Of a stretch of 60,658 bases of DNA, positions 34,938 through 44,800 are shown piece after piece (position 1 is the first letter of the stretch; each line of letters begins with the position of its first letter). The notes beneath the pieces were generated by a model. It saw only the letters and a program-made list of their open reading frames with translations, had not been told where the DNA came from and ran no database searches. The translations under genes and the position numbers were made by a program. Where the stretch lies: positions 1 to 60,658 of the forward strand of contig NZ_JAQVCN010000029.1 of NCBI RefSeq assembly GCF_028689785.1, given 5' to 3'. Origin of the DNA: Zoogloea sp. (GTDB taxonomy: Bacteria > Pseudomonadota > Gammaproteobacteria > Burkholderiales > Rhodocyclaceae).

Positions 34938-35024
34938 ATCGCGGCTGGGAGTACTCCCTCGCCGGGAGTGGCCGCGGCACGGTTCCGGGTTAAGCTCGGG
35001 CCATCCTCCGATTCCTCGCATCCC

Positions 35025-35354
35025 ATGCACTACCTCTACCTGGCCCTGGCCATCGTCTTCGAGATCTTCGCCACCTCGGCCCTGAAGGCCGCCGACGGCT
35101 TCACCCGCCTGATGCCCAGCCTGCTGGTGGTGGTGGGCTATGGCGCGGCCTTCTTCTTCCTGTCCCTGGCCCTGCGCCACCTGTCCATCGGCATCGCCTA
35201 CGCCATCTGGTCGGGGGCCGGCATCGTGCTGATCAGCGTGGCGGCCTATTTCGTCTACGGCCAGAAGCTCGACACCGCGGCTCTCATCGGCATGGGGCTG
35301 ATCGTCGCCGGAGTGGTGATCATCCAGGTCTTTTCCAAGTCACAGGCGCACTGA
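35025..35354 (+). CDS. emrE: Small multidrug resistance exporter
   Basis: This 109-residue, four-helix proton antiporter is colinear with EmrE. The essential membrane glutamate lies in helix 1 (IVFEIFATSALK). GFTRLMPSLLVVVGYGAAFF covers helix 2, and LSIGIAYAIWSGAGIVLISV is the family signature. FVYGQKLDTAALIGMGLIVAGVVIIQV follows as loop and helix 4. It pumps quaternary ammonium or other cations, or guanidinium in the Gdx subgroup. The GIAYAIWSGxG signature and length fit EmrE/SugE-like proteins; the subgroup cannot be fixed by eye. ATG 35025 is chosen by homology; the extension to 34968 is non-coding. Confidence 0.93.
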   Translation: MHYLYLALAIVFEIFATSALKAADGFTRLMPSLLVVVGYGAAFFFLSLALRHLSIGIAYAIWSGAGIVLISVAAYFVYGQKLDTAALIGMGLIVAGVVIIQVFSKSQAH

Positions 35355-35387
35355 GGGTCAGGGCAGGGGCAGGCTGGAGCTTCCCTT

Positions 35388-35413
35388 GTGGGGTCGAATG
35401 AACTCGATCCCAC
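35388..35413. repeat. Repeat family B, short palindromic remnant
   Basis: GTGGGGTCGAAT, then GA, then ACTCGATCCCAC form an imperfect palindrome. The GTGGGGTCGAA core and the flanking CCCACGGAAGC recur near 39352, and the core recurs at 39103 and 52715. It lies just after emrE. No further structure was found in 35414-35678. Confidence 0.6.
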
Positions 35414-35678
35414 GGAAGCCCACCGGCCGTCCTTGGGGCGAGTTCTGCGCCGGCATGTAATCACCCCGCCAGGCTTTGAGAGCCTGATGAGGCCCGGTCC
35501 GGCCTTGTAAAAAGCTTATCGCCTGAAGTGATGATGATCCCGGCGCAGGAATGTGCTGCAGCTGTTGCTCAGGCAACAGCCAGGGCCAAGCCGGGGGGGC
35601 TGGCTGAGGCTGCTGGGCGGCCACATTTGTCTTTGGAATGAAGGCCTTCGGTGCGCATCGCCGCGCCCGGCCGCCCCA

Positions 35679-35694
35679 TGGCGCACAAGTTGCA
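35679..35694 (+). promoter_or_regulatory. Sigma-54-like promoter of the third TonB receptor
   Basis: The plus strand reads TGGCGCACAAGTTGCA. The -12 TTGCA is perfect, GG and GC are 10 nt apart, and two bases of TGGCACG differ. The predicted start is near 35705, a 30-nt leader, closely matching the leaders of the coiled-coil receptors. Confidence 0.5.
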
Positions 35695-35734
35695 AACGGA
35701 AGCCTGACCGTCCAATAACAACAAGGCCTCCATC

Positions 35735-38098
35735 ATGTTGCGTCCTCGCCCTCTTCGTCCCAGCCTGCTGGCCCTCAGCCTCGCCGCCGCCTTCTCCGGG
35801 GGTGCCCACGCCCAGCAGGCCGCCGGCAACGGTGTTGATCTGGATACGGTGATCGTCACCGGCACCCGTACCAAGGCCCGCACCGTCACCTCGTCCCTGT
35901 CACCCATCGACCAGATCTCCGCGAAGGAACTGGAAAGCAGTGGCGCCACCGAGCTGGCCACGGTGCTGGCGCGGCTGCTGCCCTCCCTCAACTTTCCGCG
36001 GCCCTCGGTGACCGACGCCACCGACGCGGTGCGCCCGGCCCAGCTGCGCGGCCTGTCTCCCGACCACACCCTGGTGCTGGTCAATGGCAAGCGCCGCCAC
36101 ACCACGTCCATCCTCAACTCCAGCGGCACCCAGGGGCGGGGCTCGGCGCCGGTGGATCTCAACGCCATTCCCCTGGCGGCGGTGGAGCGCATCGAGGTGC
36201 TTCGCGACGGTGCGGCGGCCCAGTACGGCTCCGATGCCATCGCCGGGGTGATCAACATCGTTCTCAAGAAGGGCGCCGAGGGCGGCGAGGTAGAGGCCAG
36301 CTTCGGCCAGTACAGCGAGGGTGACGGCACCCAGCACAAGCAGAGCGCCCATTTCGGCCTGCCCCTGTCGGACAGCGGCTGGCTGCGGGTGGCGGTGGAG
36401 AAGCGCGAGCAGAATTCCACCAACCGTGCCCTGCCGGACTTCCGCAACCCGGCCGAGCCCCTTTACGGCAAGGTCAGCCAGCGCTTCGGCGACCCGGACA
36501 GCGATCAGGAATCGGTCTTCCTCAATGGCCAGTTCGCCTTCAATGCAGATGTGGAGGCCTACTTTTTCGGCAACTACACCAATCGCAACACCCGCGCGGC
36601 GGGCTTCTACCGCCCGGCCCTGGACAGCCGCAACATCCGCGCCATCTACCCTAACGGCTACCTGCCCATCGAGGCCAGCAACAGCATCGACCAGGCCTTC
36701 GTGGCCGGTGTGCGTGGCGTCACCGACGGGGGCTGGCGCTGGGATCTGAGCGCCAACTACGGCGTCAATCGCTACCGCCTCAACATCGAGAACAGCCTCA
36801 ACACCAGCCTGGGGGCAAGCAGCCCGACGCGCTTCTATGACGGCGAGCTGGAGAACGTGCAGACGGTGATCAATGCCGACTTCGCCCGGGAGTTCACCGT
36901 CGGCGCCCTGGCCGGCCCGCTGACCCTGGCCTGGGGTCTGGAGACCCGCAACGAGAAGTACGCCATCTCGGCGGGCGAGCCCAACTCCTACTTCGGCACC
37001 GGCGCCCAGGTGTTTGCCGGCTTCCGGCCCACCGACGCAGGCACCAACAGCCGCAACAGCAAGGCCGTCTATGCCAGCCTGGAGGCCGACATCACCAAGA
37101 AGCTGAGTGGCTCGGTGGCCCTGCGCGCCGAGAACTACAGCGACTTCGGCGACGCCACCTCGGCCAAGCTGGCCGGGCGCTATGCGGTGTCGCCGGCGGT
37201 GGCCCTGCGCGGCACGGCGTCCACCGGCTTCCGGGCACCTTCCCTGGTGCAGCAGTATTACTCGACCACCACCACCAGCTTCATCAGCAGCGTGCCCTAC
37301 GACGTGCGCACCTTCGCGGTGTCCGACCCGGTGGCCCGCCAGCTTGGCGCCGAAGACCTGAAGGCCGAGAAATCCACCAACTTCAGCCTGGGCGTGGTGC
37401 TGCAGCCAGTGCGCAACCTCACCACCTCCATCGACGCCTACCAGGTGGACATCCGCGACCGCATCGTGCTGTCCGAAAACCTCACCGGTACGGCGGTGCG
37501 CAACTTTCTTACCGCCAACGGCTACCCCAACACCGATGGCGGGCGCTACTTCACCAACGGCATCGACACCCGCACCCGCGGTATCGACCTGGTCAGCACC
37601 TATCGCCTCGATCTGGGCAGCCGGGGCAGGGTGGATCTGAGCCTGGGCTTCAACTACAACACCACCGACATCACCCACGTGGCGTCCAACCCGGCCATCC
37701 TGGCCCAGAACGGCCTGGCGGTGACGCGCATCGGCCGGGCCGAAACCGGGCGCATCACCAAGGGCGTGCCTTCGGACAAGCTGACCCTCGGCGCCGACTA
37801 TGGCTTTGGCGCCTGGAACCTGCGCGGGCTGCTCACCCGTTACGGCGAGTTCACCGCCTTCCACGCCAGCAACCCGGCCCTGGACCAGACCTTCAACGCC
37901 GCCTGGGTGCTGGACCTGGCCACCAGTTACAAGCTGCGCAAGTGGACTTTCACGGCCGGGGTGGACAACCTCACCGACCGCTATCCCAACCGCCTCACCG
38001 CGGCCACCACGCCCAATACCGTGCTGCCCTACAGTCAGAGCTCGCCCTTTGGCTTCAACGGCCGCTTTGCCTACCTGAAGGCCGGGTATAGCTGGTAA
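35735..38098 (+). CDS. TonB-dependent receptor
   Basis: This is a 787-residue outer-membrane importer. The signal peptide ends GGAHAQ (about residue 27), followed by the TonB box DLDTVIVTGTRTK. The plug has LSPIDQISAKELESSGATEL, AQLRGLSPDHTLVLVNGKRR, VERIEVLRDGAAAQYGSDAI and AGVINIVLKK. The barrel ends GRFAYLKAGYSW with a terminal aromatic. The LVNGKRRH and GAAAQYGSDAIAGVINI motifs place it in a receptor subfamily common in Proteobacteria with organic, non-siderophore ligands. Unlike the other two receptors it has no coiled coil. It is transcribed alone; a strong hairpin follows. A sigma-54-like promoter ties it to the other receptor genes. Confidence 0.93.
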   Translation: MLRPRPLRPSLLALSLAAAFSGGAHAQQAAGNGVDLDTVIVTGTRTKARTVTSSLSPIDQISAKELESSGATELATVLARLLPSLNFPRPSVTDATDAVRPAQLRGLSPDHTLVLVNGKRRHTTSILNSSGTQGRGSAPVDLNAIPLAAVERIEVLRDGAAAQYGSDAIAGVINIVLKKGAEGGEVEASFGQYSEGDGTQHKQSAHFGLPLSDSGWLRVAVEKREQNSTNRALPDFRNPAEPLYGKVSQRFGDPDSDQESVFLNGQFAFNADVEAYFFGNYTNRNTRAAGFYRPALDSRNIRAIYPNGYLPIEASNSIDQAFVAGVRGVTDGGWRWDLSANYGVNRYRLNIENSLNTSLGASSPTRFYDGELENVQTVINADFAREFTVGALAGPLTLAWGLETRNEKYAISAGEPNSYFGTGAQVFAGFRPTDAGTNSRNSKAVYASLEADITKKLSGSVALRAENYSDFGDATSAKLAGRYAVSPAVALRGTASTGFRAPSLVQQYYSTTTTSFISSVPYDVRTFAVSDPVARQLGAEDLKAEKSTNFSLGVVLQPVRNLTTSIDAYQVDIRDRIVLSENLTGTAVRNFLTANGYPNTDGGRYFTNGIDTRTRGIDLVSTYRLDLGSRGRVDLSLGFNYNTTDITHVASNPAILAQNGLAVTRIGRAETGRITKGVPSDKLTLGADYGFGAWNLRGLLTRYGEFTAFHASNPALDQTFNAAWVLDLATSYKLRKWTFTAGVDNLTDRYPNRLTAATTPNTVLPYSQSSPFGFNGRFAYLKAGYSW

Positions 38099-38107
38099 GG
38101 CGGTAAC

Positions 38108-38131
38108 GGCCCGTGACCCACATCACGGGCC
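38108..38131 (+). terminator. Hairpin after the third TonB receptor
   Basis: GGCCCGTGA (38108-38116) and TCACGGGCC (38123-38131) form a perfect 9-bp stem with a 6-nt loop, 10 nt after the stop codon. There is no T tract, so termination efficiency is uncertain. Confidence 0.45.
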
Positions 38132-38240
38132 GGCAGCCGGATTTCCGAAGCCGGTCCACCTGGCGCCGGCTTCGCGCGTTCTCAACCCTACAGGCCCCGG
38201 CACCGTCCGGCCCACCGACTTTTTTCCGATTCCGGCGACC

Positions 38241-39059
38241 ATGTGCCAGCTCCTCGGGCTCAACAGCAATTTGCCCACAGACATCTGCTTCTCCTTCAAG
38301 GGCTTCAAGGCCCGGGGCGGCGGCACGGACGTGCATGGGGACGGCTGGGGCATCGCCTTCTTCGACGGCCCCGGGCTGCACATCGTCAATGAGCCGCAGC
38401 CCTCCTGCCGCTCGGCCCTGGCAGAGATGATCAGCCACCACCCCTTTCCGGCCAGCAACGTGGTGGCCCACATCCGCAAGGCCACCGTGGGCGCCGTGCG
38501 CCTGGAAAACACCCACCCCTTCGCCCGGGAGCAATGGGGCAGCAACTGGGCCTTTGCCCACAACGGCACGCTGCTCGACTTCACCCCGGACTTCGACGGG
38601 AGCTTCCGCCCCGTCGGCACCACCGACAGCGAGCGGGCCTTCTGCTGGCTGATGCAGGAGATGCGCCGCCACTTCGGCCAGGTCCGCCCGTCCCTCGACC
38701 GGCTCTTCGGGTGGCTCGGCGAGGCCGCCATCACCCTGACCCGCCACGGGGTCATCAACTTCCTGCTCTCCGACGGTGACGTGATGCTGGCCCATTGCTC
38801 GACCCGCCTGCACTACGTGATCCGGCAGGCGCCCTTCGGTGAAGTGCATCTGCAGGACGCCAACCTGGGCCTGGACCTCACCACCAGCCTTGACCCGGGC
38901 ATGCGTACCGTACTGCTGGCCACCGTGCCCCTGACCCGCAACGAACACTGGGTGGCCATGCCGGCCGGCACCCTGTGGGCTTTCCGCGACGGTGCAGTGC
39001 TGGCCACCGCCAGCACCCTCGCCGGCCGCATCCCCGAGGGCGCCCAGGCCTGCTCGTGA
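38241..39059 (+). CDS. Class II glutamine amidotransferase (YafJ-like)
   Basis: This cytoplasmic protein of 272 residues has an N-terminal nucleophile hydrolase fold. Cys2 (MCQLLGLNSNLPTDICFSF) is the catalytic nucleophile after Met removal. GGGTDVHGDGWGIAFFDG, VVAHIRKATVGAVRLENTHP and NWAFAHNGTLLDF are the glutaminase loops that bind glutamine and form the oxyanion hole. It is a stand-alone glutaminase domain, as in YafJ, without a synthase domain. The ammonia acceptor is unknown. Its start is set by the required Cys2. It is not obviously linked to its neighbours. Confidence 0.92.
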   Translation: MCQLLGLNSNLPTDICFSFKGFKARGGGTDVHGDGWGIAFFDGPGLHIVNEPQPSCRSALAEMISHHPFPASNVVAHIRKATVGAVRLENTHPFAREQWGSNWAFAHNGTLLDFTPDFDGSFRPVGTTDSERAFCWLMQEMRRHFGQVRPSLDRLFGWLGEAAITLTRHGVINFLLSDGDVMLAHCSTRLHYVIRQAPFGEVHLQDANLGLDLTTSLDPGMRTVLLATVPLTRNEHWVAMPAGTLWAFRDGAVLATASTLAGRIPEGAQACS

Positions 39060-39102
39060 GGTGGCTGGGAGGTGTTGAGCCGGGGGCTCCGTGGCTTTCC
39101 CC

Positions 39103-39177
39103 GTGGGGTCGAAGTTATTCGACCTGCTCACGCAATGACCGGCAAGCCGATGATCAAAGTCCGCGGTCGAATGAACC
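39103..39177. repeat. Repeat family B (copy 1)
   Basis: It begins GTGGGGTCGAAGTTATTCGA and contains TGATCAAAGTCCGCGG, ending GTCGAATGAACC. It aligns over most of its length with 52715-52799 and with 52594-52675. Its right end runs into the MITE-like element. Confidence 0.65.
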
Positions 39178-39352
39178 TAAAAACCTCAGTTGAAAGGCCT
39201 TGGCAGGCTGAAATCCTTTGTCAGCGCGGGTTTCGGCGAGTCTGTGCTATCTGCAGAGCAGTTGGACAGAAATTGCCGAAACCCTTGTCCCATAAGGCTT
39301 TCAGCCGGAAATGCACGGTCAACTGAGTTTTCTAGGATGAATTCGACCCCAC
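39162..39352. mobile_element. MITE-like element with long imperfect terminal inverted repeats
   Basis: The left arm (CGGTCGAATGAACCTA, then CTCAGTTGA, GGCTGAAA, GGGTTTCGGC) is matched in reverse complement by the right arm (GTGGGGTCGAATTCATCC, CTCAGTTGA, GGCTGAAA, GGGTTTCGGC) in the same order. The arms are about 75 bp each around a centre of about 40 bp. It has no transposase and no clear target-site duplication. It could be an IS remnant with both ends retained. It abuts a broken hydrolase gene. Confidence 0.6.
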
Positions 39353-39382
39353 GGAAGCACCACTCGGCCTGCTGTCTTCCAC

Positions 39383-39963
39383 TTAGCGCTCCGCCCGTGG
39401 CAGCCTGAACAGCTCGGCCAGGGCCGGCGCGTACTTGGCGGCGTCGCCGTGCAGGACGAGTTGGCGATGGCGCCACCCAGGGAGTGGCCGTAGACGTACC
39501 GGGCCCGCTGGGGATGGTGCCGGGCCAGCCATGCCCAGGCGGCGCGGGCGTCCTCGTAGGCCAGGGTCTCGGTGGGCCGGTCGGGGCTGCTCTTGCCGAA
39601 GCCCCGGTAGTCGATGCCGAGCACCGCGAAACCCAGGTCCCGTAGCCGCCGGAAGCGGTAGGACGAGCTGGTCACGTCCCAGCGGGCGCCGTGCAGGAAC
39701 AGGATGATCGGTGCATCGGTCGCCCCGCTGGTGGCCTCCTGCCAGAGACCATGCAGGCGTACGGGCTTGCCCGATGCTTCCGAAGTGAAATCGATCCACC
39801 GTTCCTGCATTTCCGTCAGGGCGGGGGTGTCGATGGTCAGCTTCGTATCGGTGGGCCGGAAGATCAGGCTGCTCTGCAGGCCTTCGAAGCTCGCGCAGCC
39901 AGTCAGGCCGACCAGCGCGAGCAGACCGGTGAAGGCCATCTTCGCCGGGAGGCGAGGCGTCAT
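39383..39963 (-). pseudogene. Broken lipoprotein alpha/beta hydrolase
   Basis: The N-terminal part is intact: ATG 39963, a lipobox in LLALVGLTGCASF, the oxyanion region IILFLHGARWD, GFAVLGIDYRGFGKSS and the nucleophile elbow YVYGHSLGGAIAN. Just after the elbow (about 39462) the frame breaks. The next frame continues QLVLHGDAAKYAPALAELFR and stops at 39383, looking like the last residues of the same family. About 100 residues carrying the catalytic Asp and His are missing, so an internal deletion with a frameshift has inactivated it. The adjacent MITE-like element may have been involved. Confidence 0.75.
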
Positions 39964-39976
39964 TGCTGCGCGAGGC

Positions 39977-40135
39977 TCAGCCTGCGTCCTGCCGCCGGGG
40001 CAGGCGCCGGACCCAGAATGCCATCTCGAAGGCCACGCCAGCGATGACGAAGCCGGCACTGCCGCTGTCGGCGCCGGCGGCGTAGAGGGCCAGGGCGGCG
40101 AGCACCAGGCCAGCGGTGGTCAGTTTGTGCGTCAT
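39977..40135 (-). CDS. Small membrane protein (52 aa)
   Basis: ATG 40135 opens a frame of 52 codons: MTHKLTTAGLVLAALALYAA, then GFVIAGVAFEMAFWVRRLPR and RQDAG. Two hydrophobic segments and a basic C-terminus suggest an inner-membrane hairpin. It sits 33 bp after the gene at 40169 and 13 bp before the broken hydrolase, on the same strand, as expected for an operon member. Not recognised. Confidence 0.55.
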   Translation of the reverse strand: MTHKLTTAGLVLAALALYAAGADSGSAGFVIAGVAFEMAFWVRRLPRRQDAG

Positions 40136-40168
40136 GGGGGCGCCGATGTGTTCGTCAAAGGGGCAGGC

Positions 40169-40528
40169 TCACTTCCCGCCGCCGAACTTGCTGTCCGCCG
40201 CCTTTGCGTCGGCGGCGATCTTTTCGTTGGCTTCCCGAGCGGCCTGGGCTTCGCTGTTGATGGTCTGGCTGATCAGGTCACTGGTGGCCTTGATGTCGGC
40301 GTTGCCTTCCTTCTGAAGGCAGTCGAGCCAGGCGCGCTGGGCCTGGCGGTAGGCATTGACCGTGCCGACGCTTTTGTTGAAGGCGTCGGCGTTCTTCAGG
40401 TCGAGGCTCACGGCCGCGGGGCGGGGGCCGCAGGCGTGGGTCCAGGCTCCGTTGTCGATGGGGCCGGCCAGGGCCGGCGCGGCGGTGCCGGTGGTGGCAA
40501 TGAGGGCAATGGCGTAAAGGGCTTTCAT
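40169..40528 (-). CDS. Small periplasmic helical protein of unknown function
   Basis: This is a 119-residue exported protein. The signal peptide ends APALA (about residue 21), and the mature N-terminus GPIDNGAWTHACGPRP has one Cys. A second is in RAWLDCLQKEG, so one disulfide is possible. The C-terminal half is a long charged helix with coiled-coil character (LISQTINSEAQAAREANEKI), ending in a Gly-rich tail. It starts 21 bp after the RND adaptor gene, so it is probably co-transcribed with the efflux pump. No family recognised. Confidence 0.75.
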   Translation of the reverse strand: MKALYAIALIATTGTAAPALAGPIDNGAWTHACGPRPAAVSLDLKNADAFNKSVGTVNAYRQAQRAWLDCLQKEGNADIKATSDLISQTINSEAQAAREANEKIAADAKAADSKFGGGK

Positions 40529-40549
40529 GGGGCGGTTCTCCGGTGGGGC

Positions 40550-41806
40550 TCAGCCCCTGGGGGCTTTCGGGGTGTCGGGGGTGGCGTCGTTGGCGGCGGC
40601 CTTTGTGGCGGGGGGCGTGTTGGCGCCGCCCTTGCCCTTCTTGTCGGGCAGGGCGCGGGGATTGACCGTCTCGCCCTCGGCGAGCAGGTCGGAGGGGCTG
40701 CTGACCAGCACCTCGCCAGCCTTCAGGCCCGACAGGATCTCGATGTCCCGGCCCAGGTCGCGGCCCAGGGTGACCTTGCGGAAGGCCACCTTGTTGTCTC
40801 CGTCCACCACCAGCACCTGGTTGCCGTGCTGGCCGGTGACAAGCACGTTGGTGGGTACGAGAAGGGCCTTGCTGCTGGCAGAGAGCTTGAAGCTGACTTC
40901 GCCGTAGGTGCCGGGCAGCAAGCTGCCGTCGGGGTTGGGCAGTTCCAGTTCGACCTGGCGGGTGCGGGTGGTGGGGTCGAGGGCTCCGGCGGCGTGGGCC
41001 ACCCGGGCGGTGAAGGTCTTGCCGGGGAGCTCCGGAATGCCCAGGCTCACCTCCTGGCCGGTGCTGATCTCGCTGGCATATACCTGGGGAATCCACAGGC
41101 TCAGGCGCAGGGGGTCGGTCTGGGCGAGGGCGAAGAGTTCCTTGCCGTTGGCTGCCACCAGGTCGCCTACTTCGACGCTGCGCCGGGTGATGACGCCGGC
41201 GAAGGGGGCCACGATGCGGCGGAAGCCTTTGAGCTGCTCCAGGCGGCGCACGTTGGCTTCGACGGCAGCCAGGTCGGCCCGGGCCTGGGCGGCGGCGCTG
41301 CGTTTTTCGTCCAGGTCCTGCCGGGCCACGCTGTCCAGGCTGGAGAGGTGCTCCCAGCGCTTGAGGGTGTCGCGGGTGAGGTCCACGCGGACCCGCACCT
41401 GGTCACGGGCGGCCCGGGCCTGGGCCAGTTCCTGGTCCTGCTCGGGGGCTTCGATGGTGGCCAGCAGCTCGCCCTTGCCCACCCTGTCACCGATGGTCTT
41501 GTGCCAGGCGGCCAGGTAGCCGCCGCTGCGGGCCAGGATGGTGGTTTCGCTGCGCCCCCGGAGGGTGGCGGGCAGGGTCACGCTGCGCTGGCCATTGCCG
41601 GGGCGGGCTACCACGGTGGATACGTTGCGGGTCAGGCTGTCGGCGGTGCGCTGTTCCAGGGCGCGGGCTTCCTGGTGTTCCAGGGCCAGGCGCAGGCCGC
41701 CGCCGGCCAGCAGCAGGCCGAGCAGGCTGACCCCGGCGAAGCGGGCGTAGCGCAGGGTCTTGCCGTTGGTGTGGGCGGCGAGGGGAGAGGCGGGGGTGTC
41801 GGACAT
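40550..41806 (-). CDS. RND efflux periplasmic adaptor (membrane fusion protein)
   Basis: This 418-residue adaptor is anchored by one N-terminal helix (FAGVSLLGLLLAGGGLRLAL). Its layers follow in order: a lipoyl half-motif ILARSGGYLAAWHKTIGDRV, a helical hairpin rich in Ala/Arg/Leu/Glu (about 100-180), and the second lipoyl half FRRIVAPFAGVITRRSVEVG. Then come the beta-barrel (DPLRLSLWIPQVYASEISTG) and a membrane-proximal domain. It bridges the RND pump encoded immediately upstream (20 bp) to an outer-membrane factor. No such factor is in this operon; the one at 59499 is a candidate. ATG 41806 is preferred. The C-terminal 40 residues are a low-complexity tail. Confidence 0.93.
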   Translation of the reverse strand: MSDTPASPLAAHTNGKTLRYARFAGVSLLGLLLAGGGLRLALEHQEARALEQRTADSLTRNVSTVVARPGNGQRSVTLPATLRGRSETTILARSGGYLAAWHKTIGDRVGKGELLATIEAPEQDQELAQARAARDQVRVRVDLTRDTLKRWEHLSSLDSVARQDLDEKRSAAAQARADLAAVEANVRRLEQLKGFRRIVAPFAGVITRRSVEVGDLVAANGKELFALAQTDPLRLSLWIPQVYASEISTGQEVSLGIPELPGKTFTARVAHAAGALDPTTRTRQVELELPNPDGSLLPGTYGEVSFKLSASSKALLVPTNVLVTGQHGNQVLVVDGDNKVAFRKVTLGRDLGRDIEILSGLKAGEVLVSSPSDLLAEGETVNPRALPDKKGKGGANTPPATKAAANDATPDTPKAPRG

Positions 41807-41826
41807 GGTGGGGCTTCCGGTGACGG

Positions 41827-44800
41827 TCAGGCGTGGGCCAGGCTGGCGCGGGGGGCGCGGCCTTCCAGCCACAGGTGGACCGCGGCAAAGACGAGGGGGA
41901 CGAAGAGCAGGGTGGAGGTGGTGGCAAAAGCCAGCCCGCCAATCACGGCGCGGCCGAGGGGGGCGTTCTGCTCGGCCCCTTCACCCACCCCGAGGGCCAT
42001 GGGCAGCATGCCGGCGATCATGGCGAAGGCGGTCATCAGCACCGGGCGCAGGCGGGTGGCGCCGGCCTCCAGGGCCGCGGTGACGGGGGGTACGCCTTCG
42101 GCGAGGCGGGTCCGGGCAAAGGACACCAGCAGGATGGCGTTGGCGGTGGCCACCCCCATGGTCATGATGGTGCCGGTCAGGGCCGGCACGCTCAGGGGCG
42201 TGCCGCTCAGGAAGAGCAGCCAGGCGATGCCGGCCAGGGCCGCGGGCAGGGCGCTGATGATGATCAGGGGGTCCAGCCAGGACTGGAAGTTGACCACCAG
42301 CAGCAGGTACACCAGCACGATGGCCACGGCCAGCCCAAGGGCCAGGCCGGCGTAGGCGTCGTGCAGGGTTTCAACCTGGCCGCGCAGGGTCAGCTCGGCG
42401 CCCCGGGGCAAGCGCGGGCGGATCTCGTCGAGGATGGCGCCGATCTCCCGGCTCACGCTGCCCAGGTCGCGCCCTTCCACGTTGGCGTACACGTTGAAGG
42501 TCTGCACCGTGTTGTAGGTGGTGACCACCGGGGCCATGGCCTGGCGGCTCAGGGACACCACGTTGCCCAGCAGCTGGGCGCCGTCGGCGTTGCTGCCCAC
42601 GGGGGTACGCAGCAGGGCGTCGAGGGTTTCCATGGCGGTCTCCGGCGTGCGCACGCCGATGGTGTAGGTGTTGCCGTTGGCGGGGTTGAGCCAGTAGGCC
42701 GGGGAGGCCTGCATGCTGCCCGACAGGGAGATCATCACGTTCTGGGCCACATCGCGGGCGGCCAGGCCGAGCTGCTGCAGGCGCACCCGGTCCATGTCCA
42801 GGGCCAGGGCAGGTTTGCTCCAGCGCTGATAGACGTGGGCGTCCACGACGCCCGGCACGGCGCGCAGGCGGTTGTTGAGCTCGACCGCCAGAGGGGCGAT
42901 GTCGGCGGGCTTGCCCCCCGTGAACTGGATGTCGATGGGCGCCGGGGTGCCGAAGTTGAGGGTCTGGCTGACCTGGTCGGCGGGCTGGAAGTAGAACTCG
43001 ATGCCTGGGAAGCGCTCGGGCAGCAGGGCGCGCAGGCGGGTGATGTAGTCGCCGCTGGGGGCGTGCCCGCGCTTGAGGGATACCATGATCTCGGTGTCGG
43101 CGGTCTCGGCCGTGCCGGAGTTGCCGAACAGGGTGTTGCGGGTGGAGTAGGGGCCGCCGACGATGTCCAGGATGTCCTCCAGCTCGGCGGCGGGCACGGT
43201 CTCGCGGATCGTCGCCTCCACTTGATCCACCAGCCGGGGCATCTCCTCCAGGCGGATGCCCGAGGCGGCCCGCAGGTGCAGGCGGATCTGGCCTGCATCC
43301 ACTGCCGGAAAGAGGTCCTGCCCGAGCAGGGGCACCAGCCCCAGGGACAGCAGGCACAGCCCCAGGAAGGCGCTGCCGAAGCGTCGGCGCTGGCGCAGCA
43401 GGGCTGCCAGCAGCACCGTGTAGTGGGCCCTGAAGCGGCCGAAGCCGGCCTCGAAGCCCAGGTGGATGCCATGCAGGCGCGCCGCCAGCCCGCTGGCCGG
43501 GGCCGGGGCGTGGCCGCCGGGGTGGCGGCGCATCATGTACATCACCAGGGTGGGCACCAGGGTCCGCGACAGCAGGTAGGAGGCCAGCATGGCAAAGATC
43601 ACCGCCTCGGCCAGGGGCACGAAGAGGGAGCGGGCCACCCCGGTGAGGAAGAACATCGGCACGAAGACGATGCAGATGCACAGGGTGGACACGAAGGCCG
43701 GGGCGGCGATCTCCTGGGCGCCGTCGAGGATGGCCTGGTGGGGGGGCTTGCCCAGGGCCATCTGACGCTCGATGTTCTCGATCTCCACGGTGGCGTCATC
43801 CACCAGAATGCCCACGGCCAGGGCCAGGCCGCCCAGGGTCATCAGGTTGAGGGTTTCGCCGAGCAGGTAGAGGACGATCAGGGAGACGCAGATGGACAGG
43901 GGGATGGACACGGCGATGATGCCGGTGGTGCGCCAGTTGCCCAGAAACAGCAGGATCATCGCGGCGGTCAGGGAGGCGGCGATGAGGGCTTCGTGGAGCA
44001 CGTTGCCGATGGCCGCCCGCACGAACAGGGACTGGTCGAACATCAGCTTGACCGTCATGTCCTCGGGCAGCTTCTCCATGATGCGGGGAATCTCCCGGCG
44101 CACCTGGTCCACCACCTCCAGGGTGGACACGCCACCCACCTTGAACACCGAGGTCAGGATGCCGCGCTCGCCGTTCTGCCGCACGATGGTCTGTAGCGGC
44201 CCGGCGCCGTCCCGCACGCTGGCCACGTCACGCACATGGATGGTCCGGCCGTCCACGCTGCGGATGGGGATGTCGCCGATGCGGGCAATGGTGGCCACCG
44301 AGCCGTTGAGGGCCACGTCGTACTCCTGGCTACCGATCTTGATGATGCCGGTGGGCAGGGTCAGGGTCTGGTTGCCGATGGCATTGGTCACGTCGGCGGG
44401 GGTGAGGCCGCGGGCCAGCAGGGAGGGGGTGTCGATGTCCACCGAAATCTGGCGGTTGCGGGCGCCGAAGGGGGCGGTCAGCTCCACCCCACGCTTGGTG
44501 CGCAGGGTGTTGCGCACCACGTCATTGGTCAGCTCGCCCACCTCGGTCTCGGGCACCGTGGCGCTGGACACGCCCAGCTGCAGCAGGGGCAGGTCGGTGG
44601 CCGAGTACTGCACCACCTGGGGCGGGGCGATGCCCACCGGCAGCGACCGGTAGGCGGCGTTGGCCCCCGACTGCACCTGGGCCAGGGCGGTGCCGATGTC
44701 GGTGCCGGGCTGGAAGAACACCTTGATGATGGCTCCGCCGGCCACCGAGATGGACTCGGTGTGCTCGATGTTGTCCACCGACTGGGTCATGGCCCGCTCG

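Noticed and set aside
35355-35734. Possible cobalamin or other riboswitch before the third TonB receptor
   Set aside because: No conserved riboswitch core was found; a sigma-54-like element with a 30-nt leader explains the region better.
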